Source: Acidobacteriaceae bacterium (lineage in GTDB: Bacteria > Acidobacteriota > Terriglobia > Terriglobales > Acidobacteriaceae). Taken from it: a stretch of DNA of 33,245 nucleotides. Shown here one piece after another: positions 1 through 7,730 of the stretch. The stretch spans positions 128,314 through 161,558 of the forward strand of contig PLHQ01000078.1 in NCBI GenBank assembly GCA_003138975.1, in the 5' to 3' direction. The position numbers were made by a program, and so were the translations under genes. Under the pieces are notes generated by a model. That model searched no databases, was not told where the DNA came from, and saw nothing but the letters and a program-made list of their open reading frames with translations. The stretch's first letter is position 1. Each line of letters starts with the position of its first letter.

Positions 1-62
1 GCGGGCTCAGTTCTTAGCTTGCCCTGAGAAACTGAGCGCAAGCGAAGTTGCCGAAGGCCCGC
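1..62. repeat. Palindromic element / possible terminator after the L25 gene
   Basis: The six bases GCGGGC at 1-6 are complementary to GCCCGC at 57-62. Inside lie CTCAGTT at 6-12 with AACTGAG at 30-36, and alternatively GCTTGC at 17-22 with GCAAGC at 38-43. The element starts 9 bases beyond the L25 stop codon, so it could end the prs-L25 transcript, although no clear T run follows on the minus strand. It could equally be a REP-like intergenic repeat. The window edge may cut it. Confidence 0.35.
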
Positions 63-71
63 CAAACGCTG

Positions 72-800
72 TCATTTCTTCTCCTTCTTCTCGGCCTTCT
101 TTTCCGGCTTCTCGGCAACAGCTTCGCCCTCTTCTTCGGTCTCCGCCTTGCCCTTCTTGATGACCTCGGGCTCGGCCGGTGCAGCGCCCGCTTCCGCCGC
201 CACCACTTCTGGCGCAACCACAACTTCTTCCTTCACGCTGGTCACGTGAGCCACAGGCTGGTTGGCATCCGTAAGGAACTTCAGTTTTTCGGTATGCGGC
301 AAATCCGAAACGCGCAGAACTTTTCCGAACGTGAGATGGGCGACGTCGACATCGATGTGGCTAGGAATGTCCCCGGGCAAGCACTCGATCTCAACCTCGC
401 GCAGCATTTGTTCCAGAATTCCGCCTTCGGTCTTGACTCCAGCCGCCACGCCCTGCAGCATGATGGGCACGCTCACTCGCAGCGCCTTGTCCATCGCGAT
501 CCGTTTGAGATCGATGTGCAGCAGATGGCCCTTGATCGGCTCGTATTGCCAATCGACGATCATGGCCTTGGTGTTCTCACCGCCATTGAGCGCGAGATCA
601 AAAATGGTGTTGTGGCCGCTTTCCGAGCGCAGAATGCGCAGCACGTGCCGCGGATCTACGCTCACTGCCAGTGCGTCCTTGCCAGCGCCATACACGACGG
701 CGGGAATCTTGCCTTCACGCCGCACCCGGCGTGCCTGATTCTTGGTGCCAGCTTCCCGCGGATTCGCTTCCAAAACGTTTTGTTCCAATGTGGTTGCCAT
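72..800 (-). CDS. rplY: 50S ribosomal protein L25 (general stress protein Ctc type)
   Basis: The 242-residue product binds 5S rRNA in the large ribosomal subunit. The N-terminal half matches the L25 fold (start MATTLEQNVLEANPREAGTK, then RRxGKIPAVVYG at about residues 28-37 and a SGHNTIFDL segment near 60), followed by the C-terminal Ctc/TL5 beta domain (around residues 90-185). The length fits the long Ctc form rather than the about 95-residue enterobacterial form. The last 35 or so residues are a Lys/Glu-rich, probably disordered tail. The ATG at 800 is preceded by AAGGA at a workable distance. The gene lies 12 bases after prs on the same strand. The prs-L25(-pth) order is common in bacteria, so they are probably cotranscribed. 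Confidence 0.95.
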   Translation of the reverse strand: MATTLEQNVLEANPREAGTKNQARRVRREGKIPAVVYGAGKDALAVSVDPRHVLRILRSESGHNTIFDLALNGGENTKAMIVDWQYEPIKGHLLHIDLKRIAMDKALRVSVPIMLQGVAAGVKTEGGILEQMLREVEIECLPGDIPSHIDVDVAHLTFGKVLRVSDLPHTEKLKFLTDANQPVAHVTSVKEEVVVAPEVVAAEAGAAPAEPEVIKKGKAETEEEGEAVAEKPEKKAEKKEKK

Positions 801-812
801 GATTTCAATTCC

Positions 813-1853
813 TTACGTAAATAATTTGCTGACCGAAGTCTCTTCGTGAATGGACTGAATCGCCCGACCAATCAATCCCGCGATGGAAAGCACCCGGATC
901 CGGGGTTCCACCTGCGCTTCGGGTGTGAGCGGAATGGTATTGGTGACCACCACTTCGCGAATCACCGAGTTCCTGATGTTACTCACCGCGTCCCCAGAGA
1001 GGACGGGATGCGAAGAGCACGCATAAACTTCGATGGCGCCATTTTCTATGAGTGCTGCTGCTGTCTTCACCAGCGTGCCTGCTGTATCGATGAGATCGTC
1101 GATGATCAAGCAGGTCCGCCCGTTCACGTCGCCGATCACATGCATCACTTCGGCCACGTTCATTTCCACGCGCCGTTTATCGACGATGGCCAGCGCCGCG
1201 TCCACCTTCTTCGCGAAGAACCGGGCACGCTCCACGCCGCCCGCATCCGGCGAAACCACTGTCAGATTCGGCAGATTCAACTTCTTGAAGTGATCCACCA
1301 GCACCGGCGAAGCAAAAAGATGATCCACCGGAATGTTGAAAAATCCCTGCAACTGTGGCGTATGCAAATCCACAATCAACGCGCGATGCGCGCCCACGGT
1401 GGTCAGCAAATCCGCAACCAGCTTGGCTGAGATTGGTACCCGCGGCTTGTCTTTGCGGTCCTGACGCGCATACCCGAAATATGGAATCACCGCCGTGATA
1501 CGCCGTGCCGAAGCGCGCTTGAACGCGTCAATCATCAACAGCAACTCCATCAGGTGCTCATCCACGGGCCGGCACGTCGGCTGCATGACGAAGATGTCGC
1601 AGCCGCGCACGTTCTCCTGGATCTGCACATAGGCCTCGCCATCGGCGAAGCGCGTCAATAGAGCTTGCCCACGCTGCATACCGAGAAACTGGCAGACTTC
1701 ATCGGCTAACGGAGCGTTCGCCGTGCCGCTGAAAATTTTGAACTTCTCGTCCACGCGCGCACGCGGCTTGCGTTCCGGCTTCTCTTCGGGCATGGGCGGG
1801 GCCTGCTTCTCGGCTTTCTCCGTTTTTTCCGGCGGCGTGACTAGAGTGGCCAT
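813..1853 (-). CDS. prs: Ribose-phosphate pyrophosphokinase (PRPP synthetase)
   Basis: This enzyme makes 5-phosphoribosyl 1-pyrophosphate from ribose 5-phosphate and ATP for nucleotide, His, Trp and NAD synthesis. Visible family signatures are the flexible catalytic loop YFGYARQDRKDKPRVPISAK, the segment DLHTPQLQGFFNIPVDHL, VVSPDAGGVERARFFA, and the PRPP-binding loop CLIIDDLIDTAGT near the C-terminus. The core begins at about residue 36 (KFKIFSGTAN). The 346-residue protein therefore carries an extra N-terminal segment rich in Lys, Glu and Pro compared with the usual 310-320 residues. No Met lies at the core boundary, so ATG 1853 is the simplest start; a non-ATG internal start cannot be excluded. 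L25 follows 12 bases downstream. Confidence 0.95.
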   Translation of the reverse strand: MATLVTPPEKTEKAEKQAPPMPEEKPERKPRARVDEKFKIFSGTANAPLADEVCQFLGMQRGQALLTRFADGEAYVQIQENVRGCDIFVMQPTCRPVDEHLMELLLMIDAFKRASARRITAVIPYFGYARQDRKDKPRVPISAKLVADLLTTVGAHRALIVDLHTPQLQGFFNIPVDHLFASPVLVDHFKKLNLPNLTVVSPDAGGVERARFFAKKVDAALAIVDKRRVEMNVAEVMHVIGDVNGRTCLIIDDLIDTAGTLVKTAAALIENGAIEVYACSSHPVLSGDAVSNIRNSVIREVVVTNTIPLTPEAQVEPRIRVLSIAGLIGRAIQSIHEETSVSKLFT

Positions 1854-1869
1854 GATTTTTCAGCTCTTA

Positions 1870-1935
1870 AGTCTTTAGCTCTTAGCCTTTAGCCACATCC
1901 CTCACCTCTTCGCAGCAAGTTAAGAGCTAAAGGCT
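1870..1935. repeat. Imperfect inverted repeat between prs and tRNA-Gln
   Basis: The 16 bases at 1870-1885 (agtctttagctcttag) match the reverse complement of 1920-1935 at 14 of 16 positions, giving a possible stem with a loop of about 34 bases. The same words (agctctta, ctttagc) recur around 1862-1893, so this looks like a degenerate repeat cluster rather than a simple terminator. It lies downstream of the tRNA and in the promoter/leader region of prs. Confidence 0.5.
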
Positions 1936-1956
1936 GACAGCTGAGAGCGATTTTTC

Positions 1957-2030
1957 TGGCTGGGCCGCTAGGATTCGAACCTAGACAAAGTGCTCCAAAG
2001 GCACTTGACCTACCATTAGTCGACGGCCCA
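1957..2030 (-). tRNA. tRNA-Gln (anticodon UUG)
   Basis: Reading the minus strand, the acceptor stem TGGGCCG (2030-2024) pairs with CGGCCCA (1967-1961), followed by discriminator G and an encoded CCA (1959-1957). The anticodon arm is AGTGC-CTTTGGA-GCACT with anticodon TTG. The T arm is CTAGG-TTCGAAT-CCTAG. The weak U1-A72 pair is typical of bacterial tRNA-Gln. The cloverleaf is complete, with no intron. Confidence 0.97.
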
Positions 2031-2044
2031 GTAAAAGCTATCGT

Positions 2045-2132
2045 TGATTTTGGATTGTCGATTGCTGATTGTAACCCGGTCAACCAGCACTCTAATTGTC
2101 AATCAACAATCAAAAATCAACAATCAAAAATT
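2045..2132. repeat. AT-rich inverted and tandem repeat upstream of tRNA-Gln
   Basis: The 14-base unit atcaacaatcaaaa occurs twice exactly in tandem at 2102-2129. Its reverse complement resembles the segment ttgattttggattgtcgatt at 2045-2064, so the two parts form an imperfect inverted repeat around a spacer of about 35 bases. The block sits immediately upstream of the tRNA (minus strand) and downstream of ispE, and could contain the tRNA promoter. The style resembles AT-rich intergenic repeats I associate with acidobacterial genomes; that link is from memory only. Confidence 0.6.
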
Positions 2133-2157
2133 TACCCAGACCGCCGCTAGCCGCCCG

Positions 2158-3186
2158 TCAGTCAAAGACACGCTTCCAGTATTCCCGCCGCGTCAGTGTA
2201 ACCGTGGCCTGCGCCGCCCACCCCTGCCTGCGGAGCTTTGTCACCGCCGTCCGCGCCGCCTCTTTCGAAGCGAACAGCCCGTACAACGTTGACCCGGAGC
2301 CCGACAGCGACGCGTACTTCGCGTCCGCGCGCTCCAGCGCACTCTTACCTTCACTCAGCTCGGGATACTCAGGAAAGACGACCTGTTCAAAGTCGTTCTT
2401 GATCCCGGCCCGGACAAGCGCGAGAAGCGGATTCTCGGCCCGGCCCCTTCTAAAAGGAGCACCGGAGTAACTCTCGCTCAGCCACGCAGAAAGCCCGCGG
2501 CCAAGCTCAACCATTCTATCGGATGGTCCGGGGAGCGTCAATTCTGACCGCTTGTTTTTCCCGGGGCGATTCGACCCTGCGGCAGCAGACAATGCCACGA
2601 AAGCCGAGGTTCCTGCGCCATGGGTTCTTCGATCCCACTCCCCAAAAGCGTTGGGCGTTGAAACTCCCACTGCCGGGGTGACCACCACGCACGCGGTTGC
2701 CGGCAAATCCTCCAGAGGATAGACCTTCTCCCCGTGCCCCACTCCCAGCACCGTCCCGCCCACCAGAAACAACGGCAGGTCGGAGCCCACTTCTGCCGCA
2801 ATCCGCAGCCGCTCCTCGGTGGGCAACGCTTTCTTCACCACCCGCTCCAACGCCAGCAGCGTGGCCACTGCATTCGCCGAAGCGCCGCCCATCCCGCCCT
2901 GCACCGGCAACCGCTTCTCAATGTCAATGAGGACCCTGCCCCTGGCCTTCATCGCGCGCATGGCTTTCTCGACGATGCGATAACAAGTGTTTGATTCATC
3001 CCTCGGAACTCTCGGGTCGGTACAATGAATCTCAATTCCACTGCCGCGGCTCAAGCTCACACGAATCAAGTCGTGCAGCCCGATCGTCTGGTAGACAGTC
3101 AGCAGCTCATGAAAACCATCGTCCCGGGCTTGGCCGATGCGCAGCCCAAGATTGATCTTCGCGAAGGATCGAACCTGTACCGTCAT
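2158..3186 (-). CDS. ispE: 4-diphosphocytidyl-2-C-methyl-D-erythritol kinase
   Basis: This GHMP-family kinase phosphorylates CDP-methylerythritol in the non-mevalonate (MEP) isoprenoid pathway. The N-terminal AKINLGLRIG and the catalytic DDGFHEL segment are typical. The ATP-binding glycine-rich motif appears as VQGGMGGASANAVATLLAL (near residue 105), and GSDLPLFLVGG and SLSGSGSTLYGLFAS are also present. At 342 residues it is about 60 longer than E. coli IspE. The extra length is a polar insert around residues 200-270, before the conserved FEQVVFPEYPEL segment. ATG 3186 (MTVQVRSF) gives the usual family N-terminus; an in-frame ATG at 3207 would add seven residues. Neither has a clear ribosome binding site. 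Confidence 0.93.
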   Translation of the reverse strand: MTVQVRSFAKINLGLRIGQARDDGFHELLTVYQTIGLHDLIRVSLSRGSGIEIHCTDPRVPRDESNTCYRIVEKAMRAMKARGRVLIDIEKRLPVQGGMGGASANAVATLLALERVVKKALPTEERLRIAAEVGSDLPLFLVGGTVLGVGHGEKVYPLEDLPATACVVVTPAVGVSTPNAFGEWDRRTHGAGTSAFVALSAAAGSNRPGKNKRSELTLPGPSDRMVELGRGLSAWLSESYSGAPFRRGRAENPLLALVRAGIKNDFEQVVFPEYPELSEGKSALERADAKYASLSGSGSTLYGLFASKEAARTAVTKLRRQGWAAQATVTLTRREYWKRVFD

Positions 3187-3207
3187 GGAAGCAAGATTGT
3201 AAGCCAT

Positions 3208-3590
3208 CCGACATCGAGCGGCGAGACTCTCTGCAAGTTAAACGTTCTTCGCTCGTACTGGTCGCACCAAGATCACGCGACCTCCCGCCAGTCGCACCAC
3301 CTTGGTAATCTCGACACTCCCAGCACCTTAGCGCACCTTAATTATGTGATTCCAATCACACGAACCGGTGACTTTCGCCGGTCCTCCCCGGTTTGGAATC
3401 AGGCCGGTTGGAATTGGCACGACCGCAAACACGAGTGCTGCCCGTCTCGGCAGGACCCTGTCCAGCACTGTCCCGCAAGTTGGGTGGAAGTCGCTGCGTG
3501 CGGAAAAGATCGACCCAATTTTCAGCCCGCGTTCCACGACGAGCGCCTAGAGGCCGCGTGTAACGGGCGGTGGGCTATCAGGGGTTTTGT
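3208..3590. other. Divergent intergenic region without a gene
   Basis: These roughly 380 bases separate ispE (minus) from the cupredoxin-like gene (plus). No frame reads as a convincing protein. The region holds a perfect CRP/FNR-type palindrome at 3345-3360 and a small ACCGG/CCGGT stem at 3364-3382. The promoters of both flanking genes are expected here. Confidence 0.6.
3345..3360. promoter_or_regulatory. Perfect CRP/FNR-family operator palindrome
   Basis: The sequence TGTGATTCCAATCACA consists of two perfect 7-base arms around CC and matches the CRP consensus TGTGA-N6-TCACA at all ten defined positions. It lies in the non-coding spacer about 230 bases upstream of the plus-strand cupredoxin-like start and about 160 bases upstream of ispE. 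No CRP-like regulator gene is in the window, so the cognate protein and regulated direction are unknown. Confidence 0.6.
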
Positions 3591-4400
3591 ATGTGCGGTT
3601 TAACTCGCTATCTTTTGCTGGTGTGCCTCGCCTCGCTTACAACTCTTGCTGGTGCTCAGAGCGGCTACAGAGTGATCTCTGTCGCCGACGGTGGCACCAT
3701 CTCCGGTACCATTAAGTGGTCGGGACCGGTACCGCATCAGCTGGATTTTCCCGTCACCAAAGACCCGCAAATTTGCGATCCGGAGGGCAAGAAAAACGTC
3801 AGCCTCGAGCGCCTGATCGTCGGTCCCGAGGGCGGCGTAGCCAACACCATCGTCTACCTGAAGAATATTTCCGCCGGAAAGGCGATGGACCTGCCGGAGC
3901 AGAGACGGCACCTCGATCAGCACCATTGCCATTACATTCCGCACATTCTTCTAGTGCCCGCGAACTCAGAGCTGCAAATGAAAAGCTCCGACGCCACCCT
4001 GCACACCATCCACATGGACGGTGCCGCCACCTACAACCTGCCATTCCCGTTCCCCAACCAGATCAACTCACGCACCATGTCCACGCCCGGCTTGGTCAAC
4101 CTGCGCTGCAATGGCGGCCATGTCTGGATGAACGCCGAGATGATGGTCGTCCCTCATCCTTACTACGCCGTCACCGACGAGAGCGGACGCTTCGAGTTCA
4201 CCAGCGTCCCGCCCGGCACTTATCAGATTGTCGCCTGGCATGAAGGCTGGGGACTGGCCGGAAAGGAACAGGCCTACGACGTCCTCACCGAGCGCAGCGT
4301 GCAGCGCCCCATCTTCACCGAACCGAAGACATGGGAGCGATCCGTAACGGTGAACACCAATCAACCCAGCACCGTCAACTTCGTGATCGGAAATAAGTAG
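3591..4400 (+). CDS. Secreted cupredoxin-like protein with a carboxypeptidase-regulatory-like domain
   Basis: The 269-residue product has a signal peptide (about residues 1-22, ending LAGAQ). Next comes a beta region beginning GGTISGTIKWSG and a cupredoxin-like core. The C-terminal segment GRFEFTSVPPGTYQIVAWHEGW is typical of the CpD-like/SpaA-like beta sandwich. Candidate type 1 copper ligands are H138 (ATLHTIH), C173, H177 and M180 (LRCNGGHVWM). C-x3-H is one residue longer than the usual C-x2-H, so copper binding is plausible but unproven. ATG 3591 is preferred because AGGGG lies six bases upstream; an earlier in-frame start at 3570 lacks this. It is a diverged paralogue of the gene at 16609. 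An electron-transfer role is inferred. Confidence 0.75.
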   Translation: MCGLTRYLLLVCLASLTTLAGAQSGYRVISVADGGTISGTIKWSGPVPHQLDFPVTKDPQICDPEGKKNVSLERLIVGPEGGVANTIVYLKNISAGKAMDLPEQRRHLDQHHCHYIPHILLVPANSELQMKSSDATLHTIHMDGAATYNLPFPFPNQINSRTMSTPGLVNLRCNGGHVWMNAEMMVVPHPYYAVTDESGRFEFTSVPPGTYQIVAWHEGWGLAGKEQAYDVLTERSVQRPIFTEPKTWERSVTVNTNQPSTVNFVIGNK

Positions 4401-4531
4401 GGCTACAAGAGACGAATGAAATCCGGTCGCAACGTGTTCGCTGTCCCTTGGGGATCGGCGTCATGGTCTTCGGCCTAACTACTCGCCGACAGGAAAAACA
4501 GGGTGATCTCAGAGCGTCTGACAACGAACAT

Positions 4532-6808
4532 TTAGCGCCGCCAACTGCGCAGCAGGAAGTATTCATTCACCGGGTGATCATCCGTCAGAGCTGAAGTGAG
4601 AGGAGAGTTCGCAATAAGCCGTTCCACTGGGATTTCATTGCGCAGGATCAAATCAAATTGCTCCGCGGCGGAGGTTCGAGGTCCCCATTCCAGCAAATCC
4701 AGGACTGCGCTAGGCGGCAAGCGATTAGCCAATTCGAATCCCGAGACCAGCGGCAACGGCTGACGGCTGGCTAGGAAGTGAATTCCATACCTATCGAAAG
4801 TCCCGAACGCGCGCACGTACGGAAACGATTCGGTCAGCGCACGAGCCACCGCCGCACTGATAACCACATCCCCTCCCGGCAGCCATTGCTGAAGGATTCC
4901 GCCTGAACTAAGGCGCTGTCGTGCAATCTTGTAGAACTCTTGCGAATACAACAGGCTCGATCCAGCGGCCTCGACAGGCGGAGGCGGATCAATCGTGATG
5001 ACATCGTATGTCTCCCTCGATCGCTCAAGGTATCGTCGTCCATCATCAATGATCACTCTTGATCGCGGCGATTTCAGCAACTGATCACCATCGGCGTGAT
5101 AGTAGGAGAAAAGACGAGGAACGCTCGGTGTCAGTTCCACCACAGTGGAATCAATTCCCCAGGAGAGGACGGAGCGATGGGTGGTCCCCATGCCGAAACA
5201 AATGACCAGGGCATTTCGTGGAGCGCTCGCAAAGGCCAAAGGCAGGTGGGCCATCATTTTAGTAATGGGGGTGAGGCTCGACATCCCGTAACCATTCACT
5301 AGCAACCGTTTACTGGAGCGTTCGCTGCCCGTCGCAATCACAGTGGCAGTGGAATCCCTGAGAACACGCCGGTCTCGAAACTTCCCTTCGAAGCCCTTGC
5401 CGAACAATATGGCTCCGGCAGCAACCAGGAACGCTATCGCTACGGGGAATTTTTGCCAAGCGCCCCGCTTTTTTCCACTACCAGCCTCGGTTACTCCTCG
5501 GAAAGACCCGATTACAAGCCAAGGTATAGAGAGTGTAACCAGCGCCCCGCGTTCACTCATGTTCGGAAGCAACAGAAATCCCGCGGCAAGCGGCCCCAAA
5601 ATACATCCGAGCACGTTGATGGCGTAGGCAGAGCCTGCCAAGCTGGGATCGCCCTGCGAATCGCGGTCGACCAGCATGGGAGTGGCGAATCCCGCGGCCG
5701 TTGCCAGCGGAATGACGCCGAAGGCAACCCGCAACAGTCGCGGCATCGCCAGCTTGGGGTCCGCGAAAATTAGAGGTAAGAGACCGTTGACACCGAGCAA
5801 AAGCCAAATGCCGCCATCGGCGGCTTGTCCCCCGAAAACGCCTCGTCGGTACAACTTTGTGCCCACAAACGTCGCCAAAAGGTAGACCCCCAGGATGGCG
5901 GCAAAGGCGTAGACCACCGTCCCCAGGTATGGAGTGAAAATCCTGATCCACACGACTTCCATGCCCATGCTGGTGAGTCCCGTCGCAAACAGAAGCCACC
6001 TCGTGCTTGCGCCGCGGTGGTGGAATTCTCCGTCTTTTCGTGTATGTGCGCTTGCTGGGACCGCACCTTCTTTGCGGAAGTCGAAAGACCTTGACCGCGA
6101 CACCGCGCAGGTCGCAATCGTCGCATTCAGCAGTGCTCCGAACCATAAGGTTCGCAGAAATCCGAACTGCTCAATGAGAAGCAACGGAAGGGTTGCTCCG
6201 GCCACGGCGCCGAGTACGTTAGCCAGGTACAAGTAGCTGAAGGAATGCTGATCTTCTCCACCTGCAGCGCGCAGCGCAGACATCGCAATCGGAAAAGTCG
6301 CGCCCATACACACACACCAAGGAGCGAGAGAAAGCGCGAGCCATATTCCGGAGAAGCAGGAGTAGCCCGACGACGTCCACGCCGCGTCGCGACCCAGGCG
6401 GAGCAAAATCTCGTGCCCGAAACGCAACTCGTACGGCACAAGGAATGCTGAGACCCCTATCAGCAACTCGCTGGCGGCATACAAGACAATTGGGCGAACG
6501 GTCAGCCCAGAGGCCTCTCGACGGAGCCACCTTCCGGCGATCCAGGATCCCAGTCCAATCCCGGCCATGAACACGGAAAGGAACGTGGCAGTAAGAACGG
6601 TTGTTACTCCAAACTGCGCCATCGACAGCCGCAGCCATACCAGTTCATATAAAATGCTGCAGAATCCCGAGACGAAAAAGAAGGCGTAAAACCAAGGCAT
6701 CACGCCGCTCCCGCGACTGTTCCTCGATTGAACCGGCATAGCGTGAGGGTACTGATCAGGTTGGGTGGGCACCTGCGCGATGCCCGCGGTTGTCTCTTCC
6801 CGAAACAT
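4532..6808 (-). CDS. Multi-pass membrane protein fused to a spermidine-synthase-like domain
   Basis: The 758-residue protein begins (after about 38 residues) with hydrophobic helices including FFVSGFCSILYELVWLRLSM, a signature of bacterial 'fused MFS/spermidine synthase' proteins. About ten or more membrane segments extend to roughly residue 470. The C-terminal domain has a Rossmann methyltransferase-like layout: VICFGMGTTHRSV, a VVELTPSV strand end, VIIDDGRRYL, then YDVITIDPPPPVEA and LYSQEFYKIARQRL. The usual aminopropyltransferase catalytic motif is replaced by IDPPPP, so true spermidine synthesis is doubtful; substrate unknown. ATG 6808 gives the longest form; in-frame ATGs at 6739 and 6700 are possible and no start has a strong ribosome binding site. 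Confidence 0.8.
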   Translation of the reverse strand: MFREETTAGIAQVPTQPDQYPHAMPVQSRNSRGSGVMPWFYAFFFVSGFCSILYELVWLRLSMAQFGVTTVLTATFLSVFMAGIGLGSWIAGRWLRREASGLTVRPIVLYAASELLIGVSAFLVPYELRFGHEILLRLGRDAAWTSSGYSCFSGIWLALSLAPWCVCMGATFPIAMSALRAAGGEDQHSFSYLYLANVLGAVAGATLPLLLIEQFGFLRTLWFGALLNATIATCAVSRSRSFDFRKEGAVPASAHTRKDGEFHHRGASTRWLLFATGLTSMGMEVVWIRIFTPYLGTVVYAFAAILGVYLLATFVGTKLYRRGVFGGQAADGGIWLLLGVNGLLPLIFADPKLAMPRLLRVAFGVIPLATAAGFATPMLVDRDSQGDPSLAGSAYAINVLGCILGPLAAGFLLLPNMSERGALVTLSIPWLVIGSFRGVTEAGSGKKRGAWQKFPVAIAFLVAAGAILFGKGFEGKFRDRRVLRDSTATVIATGSERSSKRLLVNGYGMSSLTPITKMMAHLPLAFASAPRNALVICFGMGTTHRSVLSWGIDSTVVELTPSVPRLFSYYHADGDQLLKSPRSRVIIDDGRRYLERSRETYDVITIDPPPPVEAAGSSLLYSQEFYKIARQRLSSGGILQQWLPGGDVVISAAVARALTESFPYVRAFGTFDRYGIHFLASRQPLPLVSGFELANRLPPSAVLDLLEWGPRTSAAEQFDLILRNEIPVERLIANSPLTSALTDDHPVNEYFLLRSWRR

Positions 6809-6909
6809 TTGCCGTCGAAGTTGGTCGAACGCGATTTACTTCGTCAAAACGTTACGGCGCGGCGCTGTTATAACGAGATGCTTTTGGTTAGCATGCGTCG
6901 AGACGGACC

Positions 6910-7647
6910 CTACCCACGCCGCTTATACAGCACTGCGAACTCAAACCCTGCATTCGCTGGAAACAGTTCCGCCACTTTTCGCAACCGCTCCGCCAGCGCC
7001 GAAGGCGCCAGCAGCGGATAATCCCGCTCCCGCAGATCGTAATAATCCACGTCTAAATATAGGGACAACAGATAAATCGAAATCGTGTCGGCAAACGTCG
7101 CCTCGAAATATTCGTTCTTGAAGCGCTCGGCATCCGGCCCACCGGCCACAGCCAGCTTGCGCGCCTCCCATGCATCCAGCGACGTCTCGCCGCGCGTCCC
7201 GCCCTCCACCTGCTCCCACGCTAAATCGCCGAACTCCTGGGAAACTCCCGCAGCTTCCACCAGCGCATGCCCCACGTTGATATAGAACTCGAACGCCACC
7301 GAAAACTTGTCGTCCATCAGCCGCGTGGAGATGAAGACGCACTGCGAATCGCCCAGATTCAAATTGCGATGGCACACCGCATTGTCGCTGAGCGCCACAT
7401 CATAACGGTCCGCAATCAGGATCTCTTCGCCCTGGCTCACCGTCAGCGGTACAAAATAATAAGCCTTGCGTTTCAGCGCTCCCGCAGCCTTGGTCGGCAC
7501 CGCCGCAATCATGCGCTCCAGATCAAACGAACTGATGGACGTCTCGCCCGCCACGGCATAACACACCCCATTCGCCGCCTGCGAAACCGGCGTCATCCGG
7601 ACCACGTCAGCGGGGCTCCGCGTAATAGCTGGCGCTGCCTGCGACAT
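6910..7647 (-). CDS. Unrecognised protein of 245 residues
   Basis: I do not recognise this family. The protein has no signal peptide or membrane segment, so it is probably cytoplasmic. It is mixed alpha/beta with clear coding character, for example KRKAYYFVPLTVSQGEEIL, RYDVALSDNAVCHRN and FSVAFEFYINVGHALVEAAG, then a charged helix DAWEARKLAVAGG and a C-terminal region ending FAVLYKRRG. There are only two cysteines. ATG 7647 (MSQAAPA) is chosen; a GTG at 7665 would add six residues. It is divergent from the cupin gene and follows no obvious partner. Confidence 0.7.
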   Translation of the reverse strand: MSQAAPAITRSPADVVRMTPVSQAANGVCYAVAGETSISSFDLERMIAAVPTKAAGALKRKAYYFVPLTVSQGEEILIADRYDVALSDNAVCHRNLNLGDSQCVFISTRLMDDKFSVAFEFYINVGHALVEAAGVSQEFGDLAWEQVEGGTRGETSLDAWEARKLAVAGGPDAERFKNEYFEATFADTISIYLLSLYLDVDYYDLRERDYPLLAPSALAERLRKVAELFPANAGFEFAVLYKRRG

Positions 7648-7730
7648 TCTTACTATCTTATACACTAGCTCGGATCAGCTTTCGCGCCGGGACACTACGC
7701 ACGCAAGATTGCCGAAGGAGTATTCCGCCG

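Noticed and set aside
48-824. Long plus-strand frame across the L25 gene
   Set aside because: It is antisense to a well-supported ribosomal protein and rich in His/Arg without family motifs.
2102-2129. Tandem repeat considered as a CRISPR remnant
   Set aside because: Only two directly adjacent 14-base units without spacers; no cas genes in the window.
3415-3430. Sigma-54-like -24 element TTGGCACG
   Set aside because: The -24 half matches but the expected TTGC at -12 is CAAA, so the promoter is not supported.
3025-3603. Plus-strand frame covering the ispE 5' end and the spacer
   Set aside because: Overlaps ispE and the regulatory spacer; composition is not protein-like and no ribosome binding site is seen.
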